Source: Zeus faber
Taxonomy: Eukaryota > Chordata > Actinopteri > Zeiformes > Zeidae
Assembly (NCBI GenBank): GCA_960531495.1
Contig: OY482866.1
Coordinates: forward strand, 12,745,365-12,809,364
DNA length: 64,000 nt
Direction: 5' to 3'
Shown: positions 34,022-45,532 of the stretch, one piece after another
Layout: every line of letters begins with the position of its first letter
Numbering within the stretch: position 1 is the first letter of the stretch
Made by a program: the position numbers and the translations under genes
Notes under the pieces: model-generated
The model's input: the letters and a program-made list of their open reading frames with translations, nothing else
Databases searched by the model: none
What the model was told of the DNA's origin: nothing

Positions 34022-35626
34022 CAGCAGGGCAAAAAAGTATTTAGTCAGCCACCAATTGTGCATGTTCTCCCACTTAAAAAGATGAGAGAGGCCTGTTATT
34101 TTCATCATAGGTATACCTCAACTATAAGAGGCAAAATGAGAAAAAAAAATCCAGAAGATCACATTGTCTGATTTTTAAAGAATTTATTTGCAAATTATGG
34201 TGGAAAATAAGTATTTGGTCAATAACAAAAGTTCATCTCAATACTTTGTTATATAGCCTTTGTTTGCAATGACAGAGGTCAAACGTTTTCTGTAAGTCTT
34301 CACAAGGTTTTCACACACTGTTGCTGGTATTTTGGCCCATTCCTCCATGCAGATTTCCTCTAGAGCAGTGATGTTTTGGGGCTGTCGCTGGGCAACACAG
34401 ACTCTCAACTCCCTCCAAAGATTTTCTATAAAGTTGAGATCTGGAGACTGGCTAGGCCACTCCAGGACCTTGAAATGCTTCTTACGAAGCCACTCCTTCG
34501 TTGCCCGGGCGGCGTGTTTGGGATCATTGTCATGCTGAAAGACCCAGCCACGTTTCATCTTCAATGCCCTTGCTGATGGAAGGAGGTTTTCACTCAAAAT
34601 CTCACGATTCATGGCCCCATTCATTCTTTTCTTTACCTGGATGAGTCGTCCTGGTCCCTTTGCAGAAAAACAGTCCCAAAGCATGATGTTTCCACCCCCA
34701 TGCTTCACAGTAGGTATGGTGGTCTTTGGATGCAACTCAGCTTTCTTTCTCGTCCAAACACGACAAGTTGAGTTTTTACCAAAAAGTTCTATTTTGGTTT
34801 CATCTGACCATATGACATTCTCCCAATCCTCTTCTGGATCATCCAAATGCTCTCTAGCAAACTTCAGACGGGCCTGGACATGTACTGGCTTAAGCAGGGG
34901 GACACGTCTGGCACTGCAGGATTTGAGTCCCTGGCGGCGTAGTGTGTTACTGATGGTAGCCTTTGTTACTTTGGTCCCAACTCTCTGCAGGTCATTCACT
35001 AGGTCCCCCCGTGTGGTTCTGGGATGTTTGCTCACTGTTCTTGTGATCATTTTCACCCCATGGGGTGAGATCTTGCGTAGAGCCCCAGATCGAGGGAGAT
35101 TATCAGTGGTCTTGTATGTCTTCCATTTTCTAATAATTGCTCCCACAGTTGATTTCTTCACAACAAGCTGCTTACCTATTGAAGATTCAGTCTTCCCAGC
35201 CTGGTGCAGGTCTACAATTTTGTTTCTGGTGTCCTTTGACAGCTCTTTGGTCTTGGCCATAGTGGAGTTTGGAGTGTGACTGTTTGAGGTTGTGGACAGG
35301 TGTCTTTTATACTGATAACGAGTTCAAACAGGTGCCATTAATACAGGTAAGGAGTGGAGGACAGAGGAGCCTCTTAAAGAAAAAGTTCCAGGTCTGTGAA
35401 AGCCAGAAATCTTGCTTGTTTGTAGGTGACCCAATACTTATTTTACCGAGGAATTTACCAATTAATTCATTAAAAATCCTGCAATGTGATTTCCTGGATT
35501 CTTTCCCCCCATTCTGTCTCTCATAGTCGAAGTGTACCTATGATGAAAATTACAGGCCTCTCTCATCTTTTTAAGTGGGAGAACTTGCACAATTGGTGGC
35601 TGACTAAATACTTTTTTGCCCCACTG
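34022..35626 (-). mobile_element. Tc1-like DNA transposon, near-complete (unit 1)
   Basis: The 1605-bp element is flanked by TA at 34020-34021 and 35627-35628. The ends are CAGCAGGGCAAAAAAGTATT at the left and the complement CAGTGGGGCAAAAAAGTATT at the right. The inverted repeats extend about 200 bp with mismatches, as in long-IR Tc1 elements of fish. It is inserted in a satellite unit at GTTG-TA-TATTTTG. It encodes a full-length transposase on the minus strand. It resembles the Passport-type fish Tc1 group from memory; the exact family is not fixed. Confidence 0.93.
34238..35260 (-). CDS. Tc1-like transposase, full-length (unit 1)
   Basis: The 340-residue frame is uninterrupted from [18 protein letters not shown] to [11 protein letters not shown]. 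An N-terminal paired-like helix-turn-helix region covers about residues 1-110. The DDE catalytic core has Asp153 (VIWSDETK), Asp244 (FQHDNDPKH) and Glu279 ([11 protein letters not shown]), with 34 residues between the last two, so DD34E. The length is normal for the family. The usually conserved Gly of MLWGCFS is Asp here (MLWDCFS), and NPIENLW reads NFIENLW. The reading frame is whole, but these changes make full activity doubtful. The enzyme would cut and paste the element at TA sites. Confidence 0.9.
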   Translation of the reverse strand: MAKTKELSKDTRNKIVDLHQAGKTESSIGKQLVVKKSTVGAIIRKWKTYKTTDNLPRSGALRKISPHGVKMITRTVSKHPRTTRGDLVNDLQRVGTKVTKATISNTLRRQGLKSCSARRVPLLKPVHVQARLKFAREHLDDPEEDWENVIWSDETKIELFGKNSTCRVWTRKKAELHPKTTIPTVKHGGGNIMLWDCFSAKGPGRLIQVKKRMNGAMNREILSENLLPSARALKMKRGWVFQHDNDPKHAARATKEWLRKKHFKVLEWPSQSPDLNFIENLWRELRVCVAQRQPQNITALEEICMEEWAKIPATVCENLVKTYRKRLTSVIANKGYITKY

Positions 35627-38600
35627 TATATTTTGACGTTTTTCGACATAGTATAGTATGTCGTTTTTGGGATATTTCTTGGCGTTGTATATTTTGACGT
35701 TTTTCGACATAGTATATAGTATGTCGTTTTTGTGATATTTATCTGGGTTGTGTATTTTATCGTTTTTGGGATATTTCTTGGCGTTGTATATTTTGACGTT
35801 TTTCGACATAGTATAGTATGTCGTTTTTGGGATATTTCTTGGCGTTGTATATTTTGACGTTTTTCGACATAGTATAGTATGTCCATTTTGTGATATTTTT
35901 TGGCGTTGTATATTTTGACTTTTTTCGACATAGTATATAGTATGTCGTATTTGTGAAATTTATCTGGGTTGTATATTTTGACGTTTTTCGACATAGTATA
36001 GTATGTCCTTTTTGTGATATTTTTTGGCGTTGTATATTTTGACTTTTTTCGACATAGTATATAGTATGTCGTATTTGTGAAATTTATCTGGGTTGTATAT
36101 TTTGAAGTTTTTGTGATATTTTTTTGAGTGGTATATTTTTACATTTTTCGACATAGTATATAGTATGTCGTTTTTGTGACATTTATCTGGGTCTTATATT
36201 TTGACGTTTTTGTGATATTTTTCGAAGTGTTATATTTTGACGTTTTTCGACATAGTATGGTATGTCGTTTTTGTGATATTTTTCCGCGTGGTATATTTTG
36301 ACGTTTTTCGACATAGTATAGTTTGTCGTTTTTTGTGATATTTATTTGGGTTGTATATTTTACGTTTTTGTGATATTTTTTGGAGTGGTATATTTTGACG
36401 TTTTTCAAGATAGTATAGTATGACGTTTTTGTGATATTTATCTGGGTTGTATATTTTGACGTTTTTGTGATATTTTTCGAAGTGGTATATTTTGACGTTT
36501 TTCAACATAGTATAGTATATTGTTTTTTTTATATTTATCTGGGTTGTATATTTTGACGTTTTTGTGATATTTTTCCGAGTGGTATATTTTTACGTTTTTC
36601 GACATAGTATAGTATGTCGTTTTTGGGATATTTGTCTGGGTTGTATATTTTGACGTTTTTGGGATATTTTTCGGAGTGGTATATTTTGACATTTCTCGAC
36701 ATAGTATAGTATGTCGTTTTTGGGATATTTCTTGGCGTTGTATATTTTGACGTTTTTCGACATAGTATAGTATGTCGTTTTTGGGATATTTCTTGGCGTT
36801 GTATATTTTGACTTTTTTCGACATAGTATAGTATGTCGTTTTTGTGATATTTTTTGGCGTTGTTTATTTTGACGTTTTTCGATATAGTATAGTATGTCGT
36901 TTTTTGTGATATTTATTTGGGTTGTATATTTTGACGTTTTTGTGATATTTTTCAGAGTGGTATATTTTGACGTTTTTTGACATAGTATAGTATGTCGTTT
37001 TTGTGATATTTTTCCGCGTGGCATTTTTTGACGTTTTTCGACATAGTATAGTATGTCGTTTTTGTGATATTTATCTGGGTTGTGTATTTTAACGTTTTTG
37101 TGATATTTTTTGGAGTGGTATATTTTGATGTTTTTCGACATAGTATAGTATGTCGTTTTTGTGATATTTATCTGGGTTGTGTATTTTAACGTTTTTGTGA
37201 TATTTTTTGGAGTGGTATATTTTGATGTTTTTCGACATAGTACAGTATGTCGTTTTTGTGATATTTTTTGCCGTTGTATATTTTTACATTTTTCGACATA
37301 GTATATAGTATGTCGTTTTTGCTATATTTATCTGGGTTGTATATTTTGTCGTTTTTGTGATATTTTTCGAAGTGGTATATTTTGACGTTTTTCAACATAG
37401 TATAGTATGTCGTTTTTGTTATATTTATCTGGGTTGTATATTTTGACGTTTTTGTGATATTTTTCCGAGTGGTATATTTTGACATTTTTCGACATAGTAT
37501 AGTATGTCGTTTTTGGGATATTTCTTGGCATTGTATATTTTGACGTTTTTCGACATAGTATAGTATATTGTTTTTTTTATATTTATCTGGGTTGTATATT
37601 TTGACGTTTTTGTGATATTTTTCCGAGTGGTATATTTTTACGTTTTTCGACATAGTATAGTATGTCGTTTTTGGGATATTTCTCTGGGTTGTATATTTTG
37701 ACGTTTTTGGGATATTTTTCGGAGTGGTATATTTTGACATTTTTCGACATAGTATAGTATGTCGTTTTTGGGATATTTCTTGGCGTTGTATATTTTGACG
37801 TTTTTCGACATAGTATAGTATGTCCTTTTTGTGATATTTTTTGGCGTTGTATATTTTGACTTTTTTCGACATAGTATATAGTATGTCGTATTTGTGAAAT
37901 TTATCTGGGTTGTATATTTTGACGTTTTTTGACATAGTATAGTATGTCGTTTTTGGGATATTTCTTGGCGTTGTATATTTTGACGTTTTTCGACATAGTA
38001 TAGTATGTCTTTTTTGGGATATTTCTTGGCGTTGTATATTTTGACGTTTTTCGACATAGTATAGTATGTCCTTTTTGTGATATTTTTTGGCGTTGTATAT
38101 TTTGACTTTTTTCGACATAGTATATAGTATGTCGTATTTGTGAAATTTGTCTGGGTTGTATATTTTGACGTTTTTTGACATAGTATAGTATGTCGTTTTT
38201 GGGATGTTTCTTGGCGTTGTATTTTTTGACGTTTTTCGACATAGTATAGTATGTCCTTTTTGTGATATTTTTTGGCGTTGTATATTTTGACTTTTTTCGA
38301 CATAGTATAGTTTGTCGTATTTGTGATATTTATTTGGGTTGTATATTTTACGTTTTTGTGAAATTTTTGGAGTGGTATATTTTGACGTTTTTCAACATAG
38401 TATAGTATGACGTTTTTGTGATATTTATCTGGGTTGTATATTTTGACGTTTTTGTGATATTTTTCGAAGTGGTATATATTGACGTTTTTCAACATAGTAT
38501 AGTATATTGTTTTTTTTATATTTATCTGGGTTGTATATTTTGACGTTTTTGTGATATTTTTCCGAGTGGTATATTTTTACGTTTTTTGACATAGTATAGT

Positions 38601-39390
38601 ATGTCGTTTTTGGGATATTTCTCTGGGTTGTATATTTTGACGTTTTTGGGATATTTTTCGGAGTGGTATATTTTGACGTTTTTCGACATAGTATAGTATG
38701 TCGTTTTTGGGATATTTCTTGGCGTTGTATATTTTGTTACTTTTCGACACAGTATAGTGTGTCATTTTTGGATGTTTTTTGGCCTAGTATAATTTGACAG
38801 TTTCTACATTGTATAGTATGTAGTTTTTCAATGGTTTTGGCCTAGTATATTTTGAATATTTTTGACATAGTATAATATGTCGTTTTTCAATGTATTTGGC
38901 CTAGTATATTTTGAATATTTTCGGCAGAGTATAGTATGTTGTTCATGTGATATTTTTGGGCGTTGCATATTTAGACGTTTTTCGATATGTATTATGTTGT
39001 TTTGGGATATTTTTCGGCGTTGTATATTTTGACGTTTTTCGACATAGTATAGTATGTCGTTCTTGTGATATTTTTGGGGTTGCATATTTAGACGTTTTTC
39101 GATTTGTATTATGTTGTTTTGGGGATATTTGTTGGTGTTGTATATTTAGACGTTTTTCGACATAGTATAGTATGTCATTTTTGGGATATTTTTCGGCCTT
39201 GTATATTTTGACGTTTTTCGACATAATATAGTTCTTGTGATATTTTTGGCGTTGTATATTTAGACGTTTTTTGATATGTATTATGTTGTTTTTGGGATAT
39301 TTACACCGTTGTATATTTTGACAGTTTTGGACGTAGTATAGTATTTTAGTCTTAGTATAGTATAGTATTTTAGTATAGTATTTTATTTTA

Positions 39391-39446
39391 AGTAATTTCC
39401 CCCTGGGATTATAAAAGTATTTCTGATTCTGATTCTGATTCTGATT
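39391..39446 (+). mobile_element. 5'-truncated LINE tail, copy 2
   Basis: The same sequence as at 29571, exactly 9820 bp away. It was copied with the higher-order repeat rather than by a new insertion. Confidence 0.65.
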
Positions 39447-42400
39447 ATGTCGTTTTTGTGATATTTTTTGGCATTGTATATTTAGACGTTTTTCGATATG
39501 TATTATGTTGTTTTTGGGATATTTTTTGGTGTTGTATATTTAGACGTTTTTCAATATGTATTATGTTGTTTTTGGGATATTTTTCGGTGTTGTATATTTA
39601 GATGTTTTTCGATATGTATTATGTCGTTTTTGGAATATTTTTTGGCCTTGTATATTTTGACGTTTTTCGACATAGTATTCATATGTTGTTCTCGTGATAT
39701 TTTTGGCGTTGCATATATAGACGTTTTTCGATAAGTATTATGTCGTTTTTGGGATAATTTTCGGCCTTGTATATTTTGACCTTTTTCGACATAGTATAGT
39801 ATGTCCTTTTTGTGATATTTTTTGGCGTTGTATATTTTGACTTTTTTCGACATAGTATATAGTATGTCGTATTGGTGAAATTTATCTGGGTTGTATATTT
39901 TGACGTTTTTGTGATATTTTTTTGAGTGGTATATTTTTACATTTTTCGACATAGTATATAGTATGTAGTTTTTGTGATATTTATCTGGGTTGTATATTTT
40001 GACGTTTTTCGACATAGTATAGTATGTCGTTTTTGTGAAATTTATCTGGGTTGTATATTTTGACGTTTTTGTGATATTTTTTGGAGTGGTATATTTTGAC
40101 GTTTTTCAACAGAGTATAGTATGTCGTTTTTGTTATATTTATCTGGGTTGTATATTTTGACGTTTTTCGACATAGTATAGTATGTCGTTTTTGTGATATT
40201 TATCTGGGTTGTATATTTTGACGTTTTTCGACATAGTATAGTATGTCGTTTTTGTGATATTTTTCAGAGTGGTATATTTTGACGTTTTTCGACATAGTAT
40301 AGTATGTCGTTTTTGTGAAATTTATCTGGGTTGTATATTTTGACGTTTTTGTGATATTTTTTGGAGTGGTATATTTTGACGTTTTTCAACAGAGTATAGT
40401 ATGTCGTTTTTGTTATATTTATCTGGGTTGTATATTTTGACGTTTTTCGACATAGTATAGTATGTCGTTTTTGTGATATTTTTGGCGTTGCATATTTAGA
40501 CGTTTTTCGATATGTGTTATGTTATGTTTGGATATATTTCGGTGTTGTGTATTTTGACAGCTTTCGACATAGTATAGTATGTCGTTCAAATGATATTTTT
40601 GGCATTGTATATTTGGACATTTTTCGATGTGCATTATGTTGTTTTTGGGATATTTTTCGGCGTTGTATATTTTGACAGTTTTCGACATGTATGTCGTTCT
40701 TGTGATATTTTTGGCGTTGCATATTTAGACGTTTTTCGATATGTATTATGTGGTTTTTGGGATATTTTTGGCGTTGTATATTTTGATAGTTTTCGACATA
40801 GTATAGTATGTCGTTCTTGTGATATTTTTGGTGTTGCATATTTAGACGTTTTTCGATATGTATTATGTTGTTTTTGGGAAATTTTTCGCCGTTGCATATT
40901 TAGACGTTTCTCGATATGTATTATGTGGTTTTTGGGATATTTTTGGCGTTGTATATTTTGATAGTTTTCGACATAGTATCGTATGTCGTTCTTGTGATAG
41001 TTTTGTCGTTGTATATTTGGACGTTTTTCGATATGTATTATGTAGTTTTTGGGATATTTTTCTGAGTTGTATATTTGGACGTTTTTCGATGTGTATTATG
41101 TCATTTTTGGAATATTTTTCGGCGTTGTGTATTTTGACAGTTTTCGACATAGAATGGTATGTCGTTTTGTGATATTTTTCAGAGTGGTATATTTTGACGT
41201 ATTTCGACATAGAATAGTATGTCCTTTTTGTGATATTTATCTGGGTTGTATATTTTGACGTTTTTGTGAAATTTTTTGGAGTGGTATATTTTGACGTTTT
41301 TCGACATTGTATAGTATGTCGTATTTGTGATATTTGTCTGGGTTGTGTATTTTGACTTTTTTGTGATATTTTCCGGTGTGGTATATTTTTACGTTTTTCG
41401 ACATAGTATAGTATGTCCTTTTTGTGATATTTTTTGGCGTTGTATATTTAGACTTTTTTCGACATAGTATATAGTATGTCGTATTGGTGAAATTTATATG
41501 GGTTGTATATTTTGACGTTTTTGTGATATTTTTTTGAGTGGTATATTTTTACATTTTTCGACATAGTATATAGTATGTCGTTTTTGTGATATTTATCTGG
41601 GTTGTATATTTTGACGTTTTTCGACATAGTATAGTATGTCGCTTTTGTGAAATTTATCTGGGTTGTATATTTTGACGTTTTTGTGATATTTTTTGGAGTG
41701 GTATATTTTGACGTTTTTCAACAGAGTATAGTATGTCGTTTTTGTTATATTTATCTGGGTTGTATATTTTGACGTTTTTCGACATAGTATAGTATGTCGT
41801 TTTTGTGAAATTTATCTGGGTTGTATATTTTGACGTTTTTGTGATATTTTTTGGCGTTTTTCGACATAGTATGTCGTTTTTGGGATATTTCTCTGGGTTG
41901 TATATTTTGACGTTTTTGGGATATTTTTCGGAGTGGTATATTTTGACATTTTTCGACATAGTATAGTATGTCGTTTTTGGGATATTTCTTGGCGTTGTAT
42001 ATTTTGACGTTTTTCGACATAGGATAGTATGTCGTTCTGGGATATTTCTTGGCGTTGTATATTTTGACGTTTTTCGACATAGTATAGTATGACGTTTTTG
42101 TGATATTTATCTGGGTTGTATATTTTGACGTTTTTGGGATATTTCTTGGCGTTGTATATTTTGACGTTTTTCAACATAGTATAGTATGACGTTTTTGTGA
42201 TATTTATCTGGGTTGTATATTTTGACGTTTTTGGGATATTTCTTGGCGTTGTATATTTTGACGTTTTTCGACATAGTATAGTATGTCGTTTTTGGGATAT
42301 TTCTTGGCGTTGTATATTTTGACGTTTTTCGACATAGTATAGTATGTCGTTTTTGGGATATTTCTTGCCGTTGTATATTTTTACGTTTTTCGACATAGTA

Positions 42401-43927
42401 TGTCGTTTTTGTGATATTTATCTCGGTTGTGTATTTTATCGTTTTTGGGATATTTCTTGGCGTTGTATATTTTGACGTTTTTCGACATAGTAGAGTATGT
42501 CGTTTTTGGGATATTTCTCTGGGTTGTATATTTTGTCGTTTTTGGGATATTTCTTGGCGTTGTATATTTTGACGTTTTTCGACATAGTATAGTATGTCGT
42601 TTTTGGGATATTTCTTGGCGTTGTATATTTTGACGTTTTTCGACATAGTATAGTATGTCGTTTTTGTGATATTTTTGGCGTTGTTTATTTTGACGTTTTT
42701 CGACATAGTATAGTATGTCGTTTTTGTGATATTTTTGGCGTTGTTTATTTTGACGTTTTTCGACATAGTATAGCATGTCGTTTTTTGTGATATTTATTTG
42801 GGTTGTATATTTTGACGTTTTTGTGATATTTTTCAGAGTGGTATATTTTGACGTTTTTCGACAAAGTATAGTATGTCGTTTTTGTGATATTTATCTGGGT
42901 TGTGTATTTGAACGTTTTTGTGATATTTTTTGGAGTGGTATATTTTGATGTTTTTCGACATAGTATAGTATGTTGTTTTTGTGATATTTATCTGGGTTGT
43001 GTATTTTAACGTTTTTGTGATATTTTTTGGAGTGGTATATTTTTACATTTTTCGACATAGTATATAGTATGTCGTTTTTGTGATATTTATCTGGGTTGTG
43101 TATTTTAACGTTTTTGTGATTTTTTTTGGAGTGGTATATTTTGATGTTTTTCGACATACTATAGTATGTCGTATTTGTGAAATTTATCTGGGTTGTATAT
43201 TTTGACGTTTTTGTGATATTTTTTTGAGTGGTATATTTTTACATTTTTCGACATAGTATATAGTATGTTGTTTTTGTGATATTTATCTGGGTTGTATATT
43301 TTGACGTTTTTCGACATAGTATAGTATGTCGTTTTTGTGAAATTTATCTGGGTTGTATATTTTGACGTTTTTGTGATATTTTTTGGAGTGGTATATTTTG
43401 ACGTTTTTCAACAGAGTATAGTATGTCGTTTTTGTTATATTTATCTGGGTTGTATATTTTGACGTTTTTGTGATATTTTTCCGAGTGGTATATTTTTACG
43501 TTTTTCGACATAGTATAGTATGTCGTTTTTGGGATATTTCTCTGGGTTGTATATTTTGACGTTTTTGGGATATTTTTCGGAGCGGTATATTTTGACATTT
43601 TTCGACATAGTATAGTATGTCGTTTTTGGGATATTTCTTGGCGTTGTATATTTTGACGTTTTTCGACATAGTATAGTATGTCGTTCTGGGATATTTCTTG
43701 GCGTTGTATATTTTGACGTTTTTCGACATAGTATAGTATGTCGTTTTTGGGATATTTCTTGGCGTTGTATATTTTGACGTTTTTCAACATAGTATAGTAT
43801 GACGTTTTTGTGATATTTATCTGGGTTGTATATTTTGACGTTTTTGGGATATTTCTTGGCGTTGTATATTTTGACGTTTTTCGACATAGTATAGTATGTC
43901 GTTTTTGGGATATTTCTTGGCGTTGTA

Positions 43928-45532
43928 CAGCGGGGCAAAAAAGTATTTAGTCAGCCACCAATTGTGCAAGTTCTCCCACTTAAAAAGATGAGAGAGGCCT
44001 GTTATTTTCATCATAGGTATACCTCAACTATAAGAGGCAAAATGAGAAAAAAAAATCCAGAAGATCACATTGTCTGATTTTTAAAGAATTTATTTGCAAA
44101 TTATGGTGGAAAATAAGTATTTGGTCAATAACAAAAGTTCATCTCAATACTTTGTTATATAGCCTTTGTTTGCAATGACAGAGGTCAAACGTTTTCTGTA
44201 AGTCTTCACAAGGTTTTCACACACTGTTGCTGGTATTTTGGCCCATTCCTCCATGCAGGTCTCCTCTAGAGCAGTGATGTTTTGGGGCTGTCGCTGGGCA
44301 ACACAGACTCTCAACTCCCTCCAAAGATTTTCTATAAAGTTGAGATCTGGAGACTGGCTAGGCCACTCCAGGACCTTGAAATGCTTCTTACGAAGCCACT
44401 CCTTCGTTGCCCGGGCGGCGTGTTTGGGATCATTGTCATGCTGAAAGACCCAGCCACGTTTCATCTTCAATGCCCTTGCTGATGGAAGGAGGTTTTCACT
44501 CAAAATCTCACAATACATGGCCCCATTCATTCTTTCCTTTACACGGATCAGTCGTCCTGGTCCCTATGCAGAAAAACAGCCCCAAAGCATGATGTTTCCA
44601 CCCCCATGCTTCACAGTAGGTATGGTGTTCTTTGGATGCAACTCAGCTTTCTTTCCCCTCCAAACATGACAAGTTGAGTTTTCACCAAAAAGTTCTATTT
44701 TGGTTTCATCTGACCATATGACATTCTCCCAATCCTCTTCTGGATCATCCAAATGCTCTCTAGCAAACTTCAGACGGGCCTGGACATGTACTGGCTTAAG
44801 CAGGGGGACACGTCTGGCACTGCAGGATTTGAGTCCCTGGCGGCGTAGTGTGTTACTGATGGTAGCCTTGGTTACTTTGGTCCCAGCTCTCTGCAGGTCA
44901 TTCACTAGGTCCCCCCGTGTGCTTCTGGGATGTTTGCTCACTGTTCTTGTGATCATTTTCACCCCATGGGGTGAGATCTTGCGTAGAGCCCCAGATCGAG
45001 GGAGATTATCAGTGGTCTTGTATGTCTTCCATTTTCTAATAATTGCTCCCACAGTTGATTTCTTCACAACAAGCTGCTTACCTATTGAAGATTCAGTCTT
45101 CCCAGCCTGGTGCAGGTCTACAATTTTGTTTCTGGTGTCCTTTGACAGCTCTTTGGTCTTGGCCATAGTGGAGTTTGGAGTGTGACTGTTTGAGGTTGTG
45201 GACAGGTGTCTTTTATACTGATAACGAGTTCAAACAGGTGCCATTAATACAGGTAAGGAGTGGAGGACAGAGGAGCCTCTTAAAGAAAAAGTTCCAGGTC
45301 TGTGAAAGCCAGAAATCTTGCTTGTTTGTAGGTGACCCAATACTTATTTTACCAAGGAATTTACCAATTAATTCATTAAAAATCCTGCAATGTGATTTCC
45401 TGGATTCTTTCCCCCCATTCTGTCTCTCATAGTCGAAGTGAACCTATGATGAAAATTACAGGCCTCTCTCATCTTTTTAAGTGGGAGAACTTGCACAATT
45501 GGTGGCTGACTAAATACTTTTTTGCCCCACTG
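43928..45532 (-). mobile_element. Tc1-like DNA transposon (unit 2)
   Basis: The 1605-bp copy of the element at 34022 is flanked by TA at 43926-43927 and 45533-45534, in the same satellite context. By eye it has about 22 base differences from the unit 1 copy. The left end is CAGCGGGGCAAAAAAGTATT. It is the product of the higher-order duplication rather than an independent insertion. Confidence 0.93.
44144..45166 (-). pseudogene. Tc1-like transposase with a premature stop (unit 2)
   Basis: It has the same 1023-bp frame as at 34238, but codon 201 is TAG (44564-44566) where the unit 1 copy has Lys (AAA). The predicted product stops after MLWGCFSA. It would keep the DNA-binding region and the first catalytic Asp but lose Asp244 and Glu279. 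Unlike the unit 1 copy it retains the conserved Gly of MLWGCFS. It is non-functional as a transposase. Confidence 0.92.

Larger units (their letters stand above)
28907..38726. repeat. Higher-order repeat unit 1 (9820 bp)
   Basis: It begins at a shared decamer, GTATATTTTG, followed by TTACTTTTCGACACAG; the same junction sequence recurs at 38727 and 48511. It contains the LINE tail at 29571 and a Tc1-like transposon at 34022. Sampled stretches differ from unit 2 by only a few bases per kilobase outside the transposon. Confidence 0.9.

Noticed and set aside
34332-35279. Plus-strand frames opposite the Tc1 transposase (also 44238-45185)
   Set aside because: Antisense shadows of the transposase reading frame.
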